From JANXXV01 sp038230275 (GTDB lineage Bacteria; Acidobacteriota; Terriglobia; Bryobacterales; Bryobacteraceae), in the NCBI GenBank assembly GCA_038230275.1, contig JBBRNO010000035.1:1-49414 (forward strand): a stretch of DNA of 49,414 nucleotides, in the 5' to 3' direction. The notes below the pieces were generated by a model. The model was not told where the DNA came from, did not search any database, and saw nothing but the letters and a program-made list of their open reading frames with translations. The position numbers were made by a program, and so were the translations under genes. Positions 40,781 through 49,414 of the stretch are shown piece after piece. The first letter of the stretch is position 1. The number at the start of each line of letters is the position of its first letter.

Positions 40781-41895
40781 AGGCGAACAAACCACTGCCT
40801 CCGGTACATCGCATACGCAATGGCATAGAAAAAACCGACGTTTGCCAGTGCATACAGCAGAGAAGCATTCGCAGGCGATGCCAGGGGCGCAAACAGACTC
40901 TGGTAAATCGGAGCCTGCCATTTCATCAAGCCCAGCACTTTGGCCGTCAAACTGGAGAGCGCAAATACGGTAATCGCATTCATTCCGTAAATCGAGAACG
41001 GTTTCACCCACTTCTGCCGCTTCCGCACATCGATCACCCAGTAACAACAAGCGAACACCACCATCGCCATTCCTGCCATGAAGACAGAGAACGAACTGGT
41101 CCATAGCTTCTTGTTGATCGGCATCCAGGTGGATAGCATCAGCCCGGTGAACAGCATTAGGTTCCCGGAGAAGAACAGCCAGCCCGCCTTCTCTTCCATG
41201 GTTCGCTTGGACTGCAACAGCTGCCCGGCAAGCGTTCCGAACAGCACCGTTGCAATTGCCGGCAGCGTGCTGACGATTCCCTCCGGGTCCCACGTCTTCG
41301 ATTGCACCCACATGTGGCCGTGCAGGACAAGCCCGTCCACGTACTGCGCGAAATTTCCTTGCTGCTCCAAAATCCCCGCGCCGTAGCCCGGCACCGGATA
41401 CAGTTTCATCAACAACCAATAGCCGCTGAGCAGGGCAACGATCCACGCCGTGCGGCCGCTTAATTTTGTGAATAAAAACAGGCTGGCCGCAATCAAATAA
41501 CAGACAGCGATCCGCGGCAGCACTCCCGGGATACGAAATGTCGCGAAGCGGAAGTAAGGGAATAGATTGAGAAACCACCCCAGTGCCAGAATCAGCAGCG
41601 AACGCCGCGCGATATGGACCAACAAACCCGCGCGCCCATCGCCGCGTTCCACGCGCTTCGCAAACGAGAGTGTAATGGACACGCCGATAATCCATAGAAA
41701 GAAGGGAAACACCAGATCGGTAAACGTCCATCCGTGCCATTCCGCATGTTCAAACGGCGCATAGATGTGGTCCCACGTGCCAGGATTGTTCACCAAAATC
41801 ATGGCCGCGATGGTGCCGCCGCGGAACGCGTCAAGAGACAGAATTCGATTTGCCGCCGGAGTTTCTTGCGAAGGGGCGCTCAAGCGTTTCAGCAT
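40777..41895 (-). CDS. NagX/HGSNAT-like membrane acyltransferase (DUF5009)
   Basis: This 372-aa protein (ATG 41895; an in-frame start at 42126 overlaps hemH) has about ten membrane helices. The family start is LSLDAFRGGTIAAMILVNNP, followed by HGWTFTDLVFPFFLWIIGVS, which matches heparan-alpha-glucosaminide N-acetyltransferase and bacterial NagX. The ending GMNAITVFALSSLTAK is also typical. It probably moves an acetyl group across the membrane to a glycan amino sugar. The stop overlaps the convergent deaminase by four bases. hemH diverges from 41926. Confidence 0.9.
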   Translation of the reverse strand: MLKRLSAPSQETPAANRILSLDAFRGGTIAAMILVNNPGTWDHIYAPFEHAEWHGWTFTDLVFPFFLWIIGVSITLSFAKRVERGDGRAGLLVHIARRSLLILALGWFLNLFPYFRFATFRIPGVLPRIAVCYLIAASLFLFTKLSGRTAWIVALLSGYWLLMKLYPVPGYGAGILEQQGNFAQYVDGLVLHGHMWVQSKTWDPEGIVSTLPAIATVLFGTLAGQLLQSKRTMEEKAGWLFFSGNLMLFTGLMLSTWMPINKKLWTSSFSVFMAGMAMVVFACCYWVIDVRKRQKWVKPFSIYGMNAITVFALSSLTAKVLGLMKWQAPIYQSLFAPLASPANASLLYALANVGFFYAIAYAMYRRQWFVRL

Positions 41896-41925
41896 ACCAT
41901 CGCCGGCGGGGATAATGAGGTATAG

Positions 41926-42936
41926 ATGAGCGAATACGACGCAATCCTGATAGTTTCCTTCGGTGGTCCGGAGAAGCCGGACGATGTAATTCCGTTCCTC
42001 GAGAACGTCTTGCGCGGCAGGAATGTTCCGCCGGAGCGAATGATGGCCGTTGCCGAACACTACTACCACTTTGGCGGCAAGAGCCCGATCAACGATCAGA
42101 ATCGAGCGCTCATCGCCGGGCTGCAAAATCTACTTGCCGCCGAAGGTCCGCACCTACCAATCTATTGGGGTAACCGGAACTGGCATCCCATGTTGGCCGA
42201 TACGTTGCGCCAGATGCGCGCCGATGGTGTGCGGCGCGCTATCGCGTTCTTCACCTCGGCCTACAGTTCGTACTCGGGATGCCGGCAGTATCGCGAGAAC
42301 ATCGCCGCCGCGCGCGCCGAAATTGGCGCAGGCGCTCCGGAGATTGACAAACTCCGGGTCTTCTACAATCACCCCGGCTTCGTTGGGCCAGTAACGGAAA
42401 ACGTAAAGGCGGCGCTGGCGAAAATCCCGCAGGGCCAACGCTCCAATGTACACATTGCCTTCACCGCGCATAGCATTCCTACGGCGATGGCTGACACTTC
42501 CAACTACGTTCAGCAGTTGGAGGAAGCCTGCCGGCTGGTGGCGTCCGCGGTGGGCATCTCCGATTGGAAACTGGTCTACCAGAGCCGCAGTGGCCCGCCT
42601 ACGCAGAGCTGGCTCGATCCGGACATCTGCGACCACCTCCGCGCGTTGCACGCGAAGGGGCAAACTAGCGTCGTCATATCGCCCATCGGGTTCATCTCAG
42701 ACCATCTCGAAGTGCTCTACGATCTGGATACGGAGGCCGCCGCCGTCAGCGCCGAATTGGGAATAGACATGGAACGCGCGGCAACCGTCGGCACACATCC
42801 TGACTTCCTCCGCATGATCCGCGGATTGATTCTGGAAAGAATCGACAGCGCAACGCCCCGTCTTGCACTCGGTATTTTTGGGCCATCGCACGATGTCTGT
42901 CCCGCCGATTGCTGCCCTGGAATGAAACGGCCATGA
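41926..42936 (+). CDS. hemH: Ferrochelatase, coproporphyrin type
   Basis: The 336-aa enzyme inserts iron into a porphyrin. It has AILIVSFGGPEKPDD, FTSAYSSYSGCRQYREN (Cys119), the catalytic His182 in FTAHSIPTAMAD, YQSRSGPPTQSWLDPDI and SPIGFISDHLEVLYDLD. The C-terminus has HDVCPADCCPG (Cys325, Cys329, Cys330). This set of cysteines with the SGCRQYREN segment resembles the [2Fe-2S]-containing ferrochelatases of Actinobacteria (CpfC), which use coproporphyrin III; the cluster is inferred. The stop overlaps the DUF427 start (ATGA). Confidence 0.93.
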   Translation: MSEYDAILIVSFGGPEKPDDVIPFLENVLRGRNVPPERMMAVAEHYYHFGGKSPINDQNRALIAGLQNLLAAEGPHLPIYWGNRNWHPMLADTLRQMRADGVRRAIAFFTSAYSSYSGCRQYRENIAAARAEIGAGAPEIDKLRVFYNHPGFVGPVTENVKAALAKIPQGQRSNVHIAFTAHSIPTAMADTSNYVQQLEEACRLVASAVGISDWKLVYQSRSGPPTQSWLDPDICDHLRALHAKGQTSVVISPIGFISDHLEVLYDLDTEAAAVSAELGIDMERAATVGTHPDFLRMIRGLILERIDSATPRLALGIFGPSHDVCPADCCPGMKRP

Positions 42937-43397
42937 CGGAATCAGTGTGGGATTACCCTCGCCCACCGCGCCTGGAACCATGCGCAAAGGTAATCGAGGT
43001 CAAATTCGGCGGTGTCGTCATTGCGCAGACCACGCGCAGCTTGCGCTTGCTTGAAACCAGTCATCCGCCCACTTACTACATTCCGCCGGAAGACATTCAA
43101 TGGCAATACTTGTCCCAGGGAGCCGGTGGCAGTTTCTGTGAATTTAAAGGTGGCGCTACCTACTGGCACGTTCAAGCCGCCGGGCGCACCGCGGAGAACG
43201 CCGCCTGGAGCTACCGGGATCCCTCTTCGCTCTACGCCGCCCTGGGCAATCACCTGGCCTTCTATGCCTCCAGAGTGGACGAATGCTTTGTCGACGGACA
43301 CAAAGTGCAGCCGCAACCCGGTGGTTTCTACGGCGGTTGGATCACGCCGGATGTGACCGGACCGTTTAAGGGAGCGCCTGGAACTCTGGGGTGGTAA
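42933..43397 (+). CDS. DUF427 family protein
   Basis: The protein is 154 aa from ATG 42933, overlapping the hemH stop. It carries the DUF427 pattern: VWDYPRPPRLEPC, VIAQTTRSLRLLETSHPPTYY, IPPEDIQWQYL, CEFKGGATYWHV and AAWSYRDP, with FYGGWITPDVTGPFKG at the end. Members are small, all-beta proteins of unknown function, often near flavin or redox genes. Coupling to hemH is clear. Its 3' end overlaps the convergent hybrid kinase by 32 bases. Confidence 0.93.
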   Translation: MTESVWDYPRPPRLEPCAKVIEVKFGGVVIAQTTRSLRLLETSHPPTYYIPPEDIQWQYLSQGAGGSFCEFKGGATYWHVQAAGRTAENAAWSYRDPSSLYAALGNHLAFYASRVDECFVDGHKVQPQPGGFYGGWITPDVTGPFKGAPGTLGW

Positions 43398-45891
43398 CTT
43401 TTCGCTTGGCCCAACGCTCCAGAGTGGAGCGCAATAGCGGCATGTTGACCGGCTTGCTGATGTAGTCGTCCATTCCGGCGGCCAGGCACCGTTCCCTGTC
43501 TCCTGCCATCGCGTTGGCGGTCATGGCAATAATTGGGATTCCCCGCACCGCACTGTCCAGTTTGCGAATGGCCGCCGTCGCCTCCATTCCATCCATTTCC
43601 GGCATCTGCACATCCATTAACACCAGGTCGTAATGGCCATTCTGCAGTGCTTCCACCGCCAGGCGGCCGTTGCCAACCGCTTCTGCCGCGTAGCCTGACT
43701 TTTCCAGGATTCGCAGCGCAATTCTCTTGTTGATCTCATTGTCTTCGGCCACCAGGACACGTGTCTGGTTAACCGATGAAGGCTTCTCGCGGACTGGCGG
43801 CGGGACTTCGGAACTCCGCTCGGCCTGGTCGGCTGTCGTACGAAGCGGCACGGTAAACCAGAATGTGCTCCCACTGCCAGGCTCGGTGCGTACACCTATC
43901 TCGCCTCCCATCAGTTCCACCAACTGCCGCGAGATGGCGAGGCCGAGTCCGCTTCCGCCATACTTTCGCGTAGAGGAATTGTCAGTCTGCGAAAAACGGT
44001 GAAACAATTGAGCGCATTGCTCCGGCGGAATTCCGATTCCCGTGTCTGTCACCGCCATCCGAATCGAAATGCCGCCCGAAGATTGTCCAATCGGTTGCAC
44101 CGCGACGGTTACTCCGCCAGCTTCGGTGAACTTCACCGCATTGCCCACCAGATTGGTGATCACCTGCCTGATTCTTACCGGATCTCCATACACACATTGC
44201 GGGATGTCAGCTGCTATCTCGCGAGAAATCGACAGCCCTTTTGTCCTCGCCATGATGGCAAGAAGTGAGACCGCCTCCTCCACCATCGCCTTCAAATCGA
44301 AGGAGACGCAATCGAGTTCCAGCTTGCCCGCTTCAATTCGCGAAAGATCCAGAATGTCGTTGATCAATACCAGCAGGGAACTGGCCGACTGCTGGACTGC
44401 CTCGACATATTCCGTCTGTTCCCCATTCAACCTGGTCGTCAAGAGAAGTCCGATCATTCCCACTATTCCATTCATCGGCGTGCGAATCTCGTGGCTCATG
44501 TTCGCCAGGAAACGGCTCTTCAATTCCGTGGATTCCTGTGCCCCAACCAACGCGCTCTGCAGTGCCTGGTTCTTCTGTTTCAACTCTCGCGCATACCGCT
44601 GGATCTCGTTTTCTACGCGCTTCCGCTCGGTCACATCCCGTTGCAACGCGATGCAGTGACTGTAGGCGCCGTTGCCATTGGCGACGGGCACAATATCCAT
44701 CTCGTTCCAGAAGGGCGCTCCGTTTTTCCGGTAGTTCAACAATTCCACTTGGATGGGCTTGCCTTGCGCCATCGCCGAACGCACCATCGCCAGTGGTTTC
44801 TTATCGGTGAGCGGACCCTGCAACATTCGCGGACTCTTTCCTCTCACTTCCTCGAGTGAGTATCCGGTCACCCGCGTGAACGATTCATTTACATAAAGTA
44901 TGCGCGGGCCAGGTGCTTCAATATCGAAGTCCGTGATCATGATGCCTTCGGTTGCGTTGACCACCACCGATTCCAATAGACGAAGCCGTTCCTCTGATTG
45001 TCTCCGTTCGGTTACATCGACGGCGGAGCCAATGTAGCCCTCAAACTCTCCGCTACTTGAGTAACGGGGAACGCCGTTCCCGATGATCCAACGGTATTGT
45101 CCATCGAACCGCCGCAGACGGTATTCCACCTGAAGCGCGCCTTCGGCCACGGCGCGCACGCTCGGCAGGTTGATCATCCGCGCCAAATCCTCCGGATGGA
45201 TAGAATTCCGCCAGCCGCCCCCCATCGCCTCTTGGTAGCTACTGCCTGTCAGGTCCAACCACCGCTTGTTGATGTAACTCAACTGGCCGTCGCTCCCGGT
45301 CATCCAGAGCATGATCGGAACTGTGTTAGCCATCTCTTCAAACTCATGCCTGCTCTCGCGCAACGCAGACTCTGCTCGTATCCTGCGGGAGACATCGAGA
45401 TGCGCCGATCGGATTCCTGTTACCCTCCCGTTCTCATCGAATAGCAGGCTGCTATGTATTTCCAACGTGATCCGCTTTCCAGATCGTGTGAGATACACCC
45501 GTTGAAATGGAGCTATCGGCTCCTGCCTCGCAAGTTTCGCCAATACCGACGCTCTGGTATCTGCCTGAATCTCCGGCTCAACGAATTCCCAGACCGGCCG
45601 GCCCACCAGCTCTTTGGTTTCATACCCAAGCATGTCGCACTCTGCCCGATTTACCCGCCGGATATTCCCCTTCGCATCGATGTCATGGTAAGCAATTACC
45701 GTCTCGTCGAAGAGTCGGCGGAAATACTCGTCGTAGCCCCAGGCCCCGTCGGTTCCTCGGCGTGCCTTCCGCCTTCCCGCGCAATAGCGAGCTGTGCAGA
45801 GACCAGCAATCGACAACAAGCCAATAGCTGCGTATACGATGCCTACGGATGCAATCATAGAAACACTACGGCCTATCTGAATCAGCCGCAC
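43366..45891 (-). CDS. Hybrid histidine kinase: PAS x3, HisKA, HATPase, REC
   Basis: An 841-aa protein. One N-terminal membrane helix (about 12-35) is followed by three PAS domains (about 52-170, 180-300, 303-425) and a coiled coil. HisKA has His467 in FLANMSHEIRTPMNG. The HATPase carries VGNAVKFTE, DTGIGIPPEQ and GGSGLGLAISR. A receiver domain ends the protein, with Asp760 in LVLMDVQMPEMDG and a Lys in ISKPVNMP. The third PAS has GKSPRMLQGPLTDKKP, like LOV domains but without the flavin-linking Cys. No Hpt domain is present, so the phosphorelay partner lies elsewhere or the REC is inhibitory. The start is likely ATG 45891; ATG 45858 is also possible. Confidence 0.95.
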   Translation of the reverse strand: MRLIQIGRSVSMIASVGIVYAAIGLLSIAGLCTARYCAGRRKARRGTDGAWGYDEYFRRLFDETVIAYHDIDAKGNIRRVNRAECDMLGYETKELVGRPVWEFVEPEIQADTRASVLAKLARQEPIAPFQRVYLTRSGKRITLEIHSSLLFDENGRVTGIRSAHLDVSRRIRAESALRESRHEFEEMANTVPIMLWMTGSDGQLSYINKRWLDLTGSSYQEAMGGGWRNSIHPEDLARMINLPSVRAVAEGALQVEYRLRRFDGQYRWIIGNGVPRYSSSGEFEGYIGSAVDVTERRQSEERLRLLESVVVNATEGIMITDFDIEAPGPRILYVNESFTRVTGYSLEEVRGKSPRMLQGPLTDKKPLAMVRSAMAQGKPIQVELLNYRKNGAPFWNEMDIVPVANGNGAYSHCIALQRDVTERKRVENEIQRYARELKQKNQALQSALVGAQESTELKSRFLANMSHEIRTPMNGIVGMIGLLLTTRLNGEQTEYVEAVQQSASSLLVLINDILDLSRIEAGKLELDCVSFDLKAMVEEAVSLLAIMARTKGLSISREIAADIPQCVYGDPVRIRQVITNLVGNAVKFTEAGGVTVAVQPIGQSSGGISIRMAVTDTGIGIPPEQCAQLFHRFSQTDNSSTRKYGGSGLGLAISRQLVELMGGEIGVRTEPGSGSTFWFTVPLRTTADQAERSSEVPPPVREKPSSVNQTRVLVAEDNEINKRIALRILEKSGYAAEAVGNGRLAVEALQNGHYDLVLMDVQMPEMDGMEATAAIRKLDSAVRGIPIIAMTANAMAGDRERCLAAGMDDYISKPVNMPLLRSTLERWAKRKVTTPEFQALP

Positions 45892-45933
45892 TGAAACTAC
45901 TTATCGGAAGAAAACGGGCGCTCTTGAATGAAC

Positions 45934-46680
45934 CTACCGCTTTCGGCCTATCAGGATGAGCGACTGGCCCAGTGGCATCCGCATTCCCGCCCCAATCCAC
46001 GCCGCCTCCACCGCCAGTGGAAAGTGCAGCGCCGCATCCAGCCATCCGGCCACCGGTTCCACCCCACTAGCGGGCGGCCTGTCCAGCAGCGGTTCCCAAA
46101 CGCGGAATTTCAGCAGCGATACCGGAAGCAGCAGGCTGTTGGCGTAGGTACACCGAACCACCTCCACCCCAGCCTCTTCCACGCTCCGCATCAATCGCCC
46201 GCGCGTGAAGCGTTGTTTCTCCCCCGCGAACAGGGAATGCCGGCTGCGCAGCACATCCAGCGCCGAAACCCGTACGGCGAAGGTGCCACCCGGCGCCAGC
46301 GTCCGCACCAGTTCCCGCAGCGCCCCCATCTCCAACCCCAAGGGAAAATGCACCAGCACGTCCATTGAGATCACCAGATCGAACACCCCGTCGGGAAACG
46401 GAAGCTGAGTGATATCGGCCTGCGCCAGCCTGGGGACTCCCATACCTCGCCCATAGCGCAACCCCTCCCATCCCAGGTCCACCGGATACAACCGCCATCC
46501 GTACCGCTCCGCCAGTACCTTCGAAAGATAGCCGGTGCCGCAGCCGCCTTCCAAGACACGGGCAAACTTCCGCTCTTGCGCAATGGGATCCAGCAATCGG
46601 AACAGAATCTCTTTCATGCCCCGGTACCACCAAAGCGATTCCTCCGCCTTGGCAATATTGGCGAATTCCGCCGGATTCAT
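45934..46680 (-). CDS. SAM-dependent methyltransferase (class I)
   Basis: The 248-aa protein has motif I RVLEGGCGTGYLSKVL, the acidic strand end LYPVDLGWEGL and the core ADITQLPFPDGVFDLVISMD. This is a Methyltransf_11-type fold. The N-terminal EESLWWYRGMKEILFRLL is the FxWWY pattern of methyltransferases acting on glycans or lipids. The target is unknown. It overlaps the inositol-phosphatase gene by four bases (ATGA) and is co-transcribed with it. 42 bases separate it from the hybrid kinase downstream. Confidence 0.85.
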   Translation of the reverse strand: MNPAEFANIAKAEESLWWYRGMKEILFRLLDPIAQERKFARVLEGGCGTGYLSKVLAERYGWRLYPVDLGWEGLRYGRGMGVPRLAQADITQLPFPDGVFDLVISMDVLVHFPLGLEMGALRELVRTLAPGGTFAVRVSALDVLRSRHSLFAGEKQRFTRGRLMRSVEEAGVEVVRCTYANSLLLPVSLLKFRVWEPLLDRPPASGVEPVAGWLDAALHFPLAVEAAWIGAGMRMPLGQSLILIGRKR

Positions 46681-47471
46681 GATGCGCCGGACTGTTGGAT
46701 GCCAATGTCCATCAGTCTGCGCGCTTCGCCTTGCAGGGACGGCACAAATGCCAGGCAGTCGCCGCCGTAAATGCTGTCGCCGCCATCAAAATTGCGAAAC
46801 ATGGCTCCGGCTTCTTCCATAATCACTTTGAGTGGCGCAAGATCCCAAGCCTTTGCGGTATTCTCAATCCAGAAATCCGCCTGTCCCGCCGCCAGCAGCA
46901 TCGCATCCAGGCATCCGCCCATGCTGCGTACCGCCCAGAAGCGCGCCATCCAATCCATCAAACCCGGTGCAAAACTCCGTTCAGCCATGCCGTTCAATCC
47001 ATTGATACACAGCACCGCCTGCGATACCGACTGCACACTGGAAATCCCAATCCGCGTGTCATCGCGGAACGCGCCATGCCCTCGAATTGCGAAAAACGTT
47101 TCGCCGCGCGGAGCCAGATGACACACTCCGGTTTCCACCACGCCGTCCACTTCCAGGCCAATCAAAACGGACCACAACGGATTGCCGCGAACGAAATCCC
47201 GGGTGCCGTCAATGGGGTCGATAATCCACTTCCGGCCATTGGCGGATTCGCTGTTCGCCCCCTCCTCCCCCAGCAGCCCATCCTCCGGAAACGCCTCCAA
47301 TAATAGGCGGGAAATCAGCTTCTCGCACTCCTTATCGGCCAGGGTTACCGGGGAAAGATCGGCTTTCTCTTCCGGCTGCACTCCCTGCGCCTGCAACCGC
47401 ATCGCCAACTCGCCAGACTCGCGAGCCACACGCCGCGCAACCGCCAGCTCTCTTTCAAATGCCATAGCCAT
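46677..47471 (-). CDS. Inositol monophosphatase family (HisN/CysQ-like) phosphatase
   Basis: The protein is about 264 aa from ATG 47471 (ATG 47465 also possible). It has the family metal motifs: GLLGEEGANSES (Glu), WIIDPIDGTRDFVRG (DxxDGT) and AKAWDLAPLKVIMEEAGA (WD). It dephosphorylates small phosphorylated alcohols; the IDGTRDFVRGNPLW variant resembles histidinol-phosphatase HisN. The substrate is not settled. The gene is the first of a two-gene unit with the methyltransferase and diverges from the acyl-CoA synthetase over about 80 bases. Confidence 0.9.
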   Translation of the reverse strand: MAMAFERELAVARRVARESGELAMRLQAQGVQPEEKADLSPVTLADKECEKLISRLLLEAFPEDGLLGEEGANSESANGRKWIIDPIDGTRDFVRGNPLWSVLIGLEVDGVVETGVCHLAPRGETFFAIRGHGAFRDDTRIGISSVQSVSQAVLCINGLNGMAERSFAPGLMDWMARFWAVRSMGGCLDAMLLAAGQADFWIENTAKAWDLAPLKVIMEEAGAMFRNFDGGDSIYGGDCLAFVPSLQGEARRLMDIGIQQSGAS

Positions 47472-47549
47472 ATTAAAATGCCGTCGCCATATTTTACCCT
47501 GTAAGGGGACACCCGATATCCTGAATAAGCCCATGGACACATTGACGCG

Positions 47550-49352
47550 ATGAGTTTGCGCACATTACCAGCAGTTCTCGAAGATGCCGCCCGGAAACAT
47601 CCGGACGCCATCGCTTTGTACCAGCCAACGGGATTAAAGAAGGCGCCCCAGTATCACGCTTATACCTGGGCCCAATATCGCGACATCGTTCGCGAAGTGG
47701 CCTGCGGACTTCACACCATCGGCCTCGCCAAGGGTGATATTGTGGCGCTCGATTCCGAGACCCGCGTCGAATTCTACTTCGCCGATCAGGGCGCCATCGC
47801 CAATGGCTGTATTTCCGCCGCGCTCTACACCAGTCTTCCCGCAGCCGACCTGGTTCGCGGAATAGCCAATGCGGACGCGAAGGCGATATTCGTCGAGGAT
47901 CCGAAGACGCTGCGCACGCTCCGTGACGCTGGCGCTCCGCAGGGACCCGCAATCTGGATTCTGCTAACCGGCGAACTGCCAGGCATCCTGACGCTGAACC
48001 AACTCCGCGAGCGAGGCCACCAGGCGATGGCCGCCGATCCTGAACTCTTCGCTCGGCTGCAATCCGCCATCTCGCCGCAAGACCCAGCCGTACTCTACCT
48101 CACCTCTGGCGCCACCGGCGAGCCTAAAATGGGCCTGGCCACGCACCACGCCATCGTTTCGAATATCGAAATGGGTCCGCAAGTGCTCCCGCTACATGCC
48201 GGCGATTCCACGCTGGTTTTTTTGCCTTCCGCGCACATAGCGCAACGAATCGTCGGCGAATTTTTGCCCATCCTTTATGGAATGCCAGTCTACTTTTCAG
48301 AGGGACTGGCGAAAATGCCGGCGGAGCTGAAGGCCATCGGGCCGACATTTCTGTTGGCTCCTCCGCGCGTCTGGGAACGGGTGTTCGCCAGTATCTCCAC
48401 TGAGATCAAGAAGCGGCCGCTGCTTATCCGGAAGCTGTTCTACGGTGCGCTCGGTCTCGGCCTCAAGGCGGCTCATCTCAGGCATGAAGGGCGTCCGGTT
48501 CCCGGCTGGATGAAATCGTCGCTCAAGGCAGCCGACGGCCTGGTGTTCCAGAAGATACGCCAGCGTCTGGGCGGGCGTCTGCGGATCGCCGCCTCCGGTG
48601 CCGCGCCGTTGGGCAAGGATTTGGCGCACTTTTTCGAAGCCATCGGGCTTCCGCTGGTGGAAGGTTACGGCCTCACCGAAGGGGGCGTAATTGCACTGAA
48701 TCCCATCGCCACGCCGCGTTCCGGCAGCATCGGCAAAAAGTTGCCGGGCGTCGCCATCAAATTGGCCAAGGATGGCGAGTTGCTCATCAAGAGCCCCACC
48801 CTTTTCAGCGGGTATTACAACGATCCGGAAGCCACCAAAGCCGTTCTGCGCGATGGCTGGCTATCCACTGGCGACATAGCCGAAGTGGACGCCGAAGGCT
48901 ACATCTATATCACTGGCCGAAAGAAGGAACTCATCGTCTCCTCGAACGGAAAAAAGATTTACCCCTCCCGCATCGAAGGCCTTTTCAAAATGGAGCCACT
49001 AGTCAATCAGATGCTCTTAATCGGCGACCGCCAGCCATACGTAACCGCTCTGTTCACCGTGAATGTAGCCGTGGCCGAGACGCTCAAGGGGATGGAGGAA
49101 TTCAAGAATCGACCGCTTCCGGAATTGGTAACCGCTGCCGCCGTCTTGGAGGAAGTGGGCCACGCAGTCAAGCGCGCCAATAAGCAACTAGCCTCCTTTG
49201 AACACATCAAGCGGTTTCGCATTCTCGATCGCGACTTCTCCATAGAAAGCGGAGAGCTCACGCCAACCATGAAAGTGCGCCGCACCCAAGTGCTGGAAAA
49301 CTTTCGTCACATTGTAGCCGAGCTCTACTTGGGCCGGGAAGAGATGACCTGA
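47550..49352 (+). CDS. Long-chain fatty-acid-CoA ligase (AMP-forming)
   Basis: The 600-aa enzyme has the adenylate-forming core: YLTSGATGEPKMG (about 178-190, P-loop), EGYGLTEGGVIALNP (about 372-386), LSTGDIAEVDAEGYIYITGR and KKELIVSSNGKKIYPSRIE. The order and length match FadD15-type long-chain acyl-CoA synthetases. It activates fatty acids for degradation or lipid synthesis. ATG 47550 is the first plausible start. The gene ends 62 bases before the window edge, and no further gene begins there. Confidence 0.94.
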   Translation: MSLRTLPAVLEDAARKHPDAIALYQPTGLKKAPQYHAYTWAQYRDIVREVACGLHTIGLAKGDIVALDSETRVEFYFADQGAIANGCISAALYTSLPAADLVRGIANADAKAIFVEDPKTLRTLRDAGAPQGPAIWILLTGELPGILTLNQLRERGHQAMAADPELFARLQSAISPQDPAVLYLTSGATGEPKMGLATHHAIVSNIEMGPQVLPLHAGDSTLVFLPSAHIAQRIVGEFLPILYGMPVYFSEGLAKMPAELKAIGPTFLLAPPRVWERVFASISTEIKKRPLLIRKLFYGALGLGLKAAHLRHEGRPVPGWMKSSLKAADGLVFQKIRQRLGGRLRIAASGAAPLGKDLAHFFEAIGLPLVEGYGLTEGGVIALNPIATPRSGSIGKKLPGVAIKLAKDGELLIKSPTLFSGYYNDPEATKAVLRDGWLSTGDIAEVDAEGYIYITGRKKELIVSSNGKKIYPSRIEGLFKMEPLVNQMLLIGDRQPYVTALFTVNVAVAETLKGMEEFKNRPLPELVTAAAVLEEVGHAVKRANKQLASFEHIKRFRILDRDFSIESGELTPTMKVRRTQVLENFRHIVAELYLGREEMT

Positions 49353-49414
49353 TTGAATCCTCCAAAAGCAAAGCAAATCCCAACACAAACCACCATTCAC
49401 GGAGACACCCGCAC

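Noticed and set aside
1..49414. CRISPR arrays, tRNA genes, prophage or insertion sequences
   Set aside because: No regular spacer-repeat series, no tRNA cloverleaf, no transposase or integrase reading frame was recognised on either strand.

Overview
The window looks like chromosome of a moderately GC-rich Gram-negative soil-type bacterium, most likely an Acidobacteriota of the Solibacter/Bryobacter kind. This is inferred from gene style, not from a database match. The pointers are paired M16 peptidases, BlaI with a BlaR1-TonB fusion, DUF3500, PKD-rich secreted proteins, CXXCH/TPR cytochrome relics, DUF433/DUF5615 pairs and frequent GTG/TTG starts with ATGA or GTGA overlaps. No tRNA, rRNA operon, CRISPR array or recognisable insertion sequence was seen.

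Layout. 1-2000: tail of a sulfite-oxidase-like molybdoenzyme, a membrane glycosyltransferase and a PlsC-like acyltransferase. 1605-3405: a DUF433/DUF5615 toxin-antitoxin-like pair between two diverged direct repeats; the second repeat is a truncated, frameshifted acyltransferase copy. 3540-3943 (minus): RNase P RNA. 4084-7113: a large secreted OmpA/PKD protein with a strong terminator. 7252-11614: active M16 peptidase, inactive M16 with a LolA-like tail, and a LolA-like protein, translationally coupled. 11577-13606 (minus): OmpR-type two-component system. 13671-14545: relics of a TPR gene and a multiheme cytochrome gene. 14597-16735: DUF3500 protein and a Tat-exported beta-propeller. 16742-19153 (minus): HD-GYP/GAF/GGDEF protein. 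19274-21326 (minus): two small membrane proteins and thymidine kinase. 21375-23648: methyltransferase facing a BlaI/BlaR1 operon. 23722-27017: DinB protein, a divergent response regulator/PAS kinase pair, flavin reductase.

27134-31582 is one dense plus-strand block: HU, site-2-type protease, two glycosyltransferases, prepilin peptidase, DUF429. 31534-35014 (minus) holds ilvD, then an AAA ATPase and a DUF4276 (TOPRIM-like) protein, the best candidate here for a defence module. 35118-36719 is uppS-cdsA (undecaprenyl-diphosphate and CDP-diacylglycerol synthesis) with a terminator. Then come a small unknown protein, YjbQ, glgB (minus), adenosine-deaminase family, NagX-like acyltransferase (minus), coproporphyrin-type ferrochelatase with DUF427, a large hybrid histidine kinase (minus), a methyltransferase/inositol-phosphatase pair (minus), and a long-chain acyl-CoA synthetase at the right edge.

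The region is mainly housekeeping (envelope lipid, heme, branched-chain amino acid, glycogen) with much signalling. Accessory signals concentrate at 1605-3405, 13671-14545 and 31534-33311.
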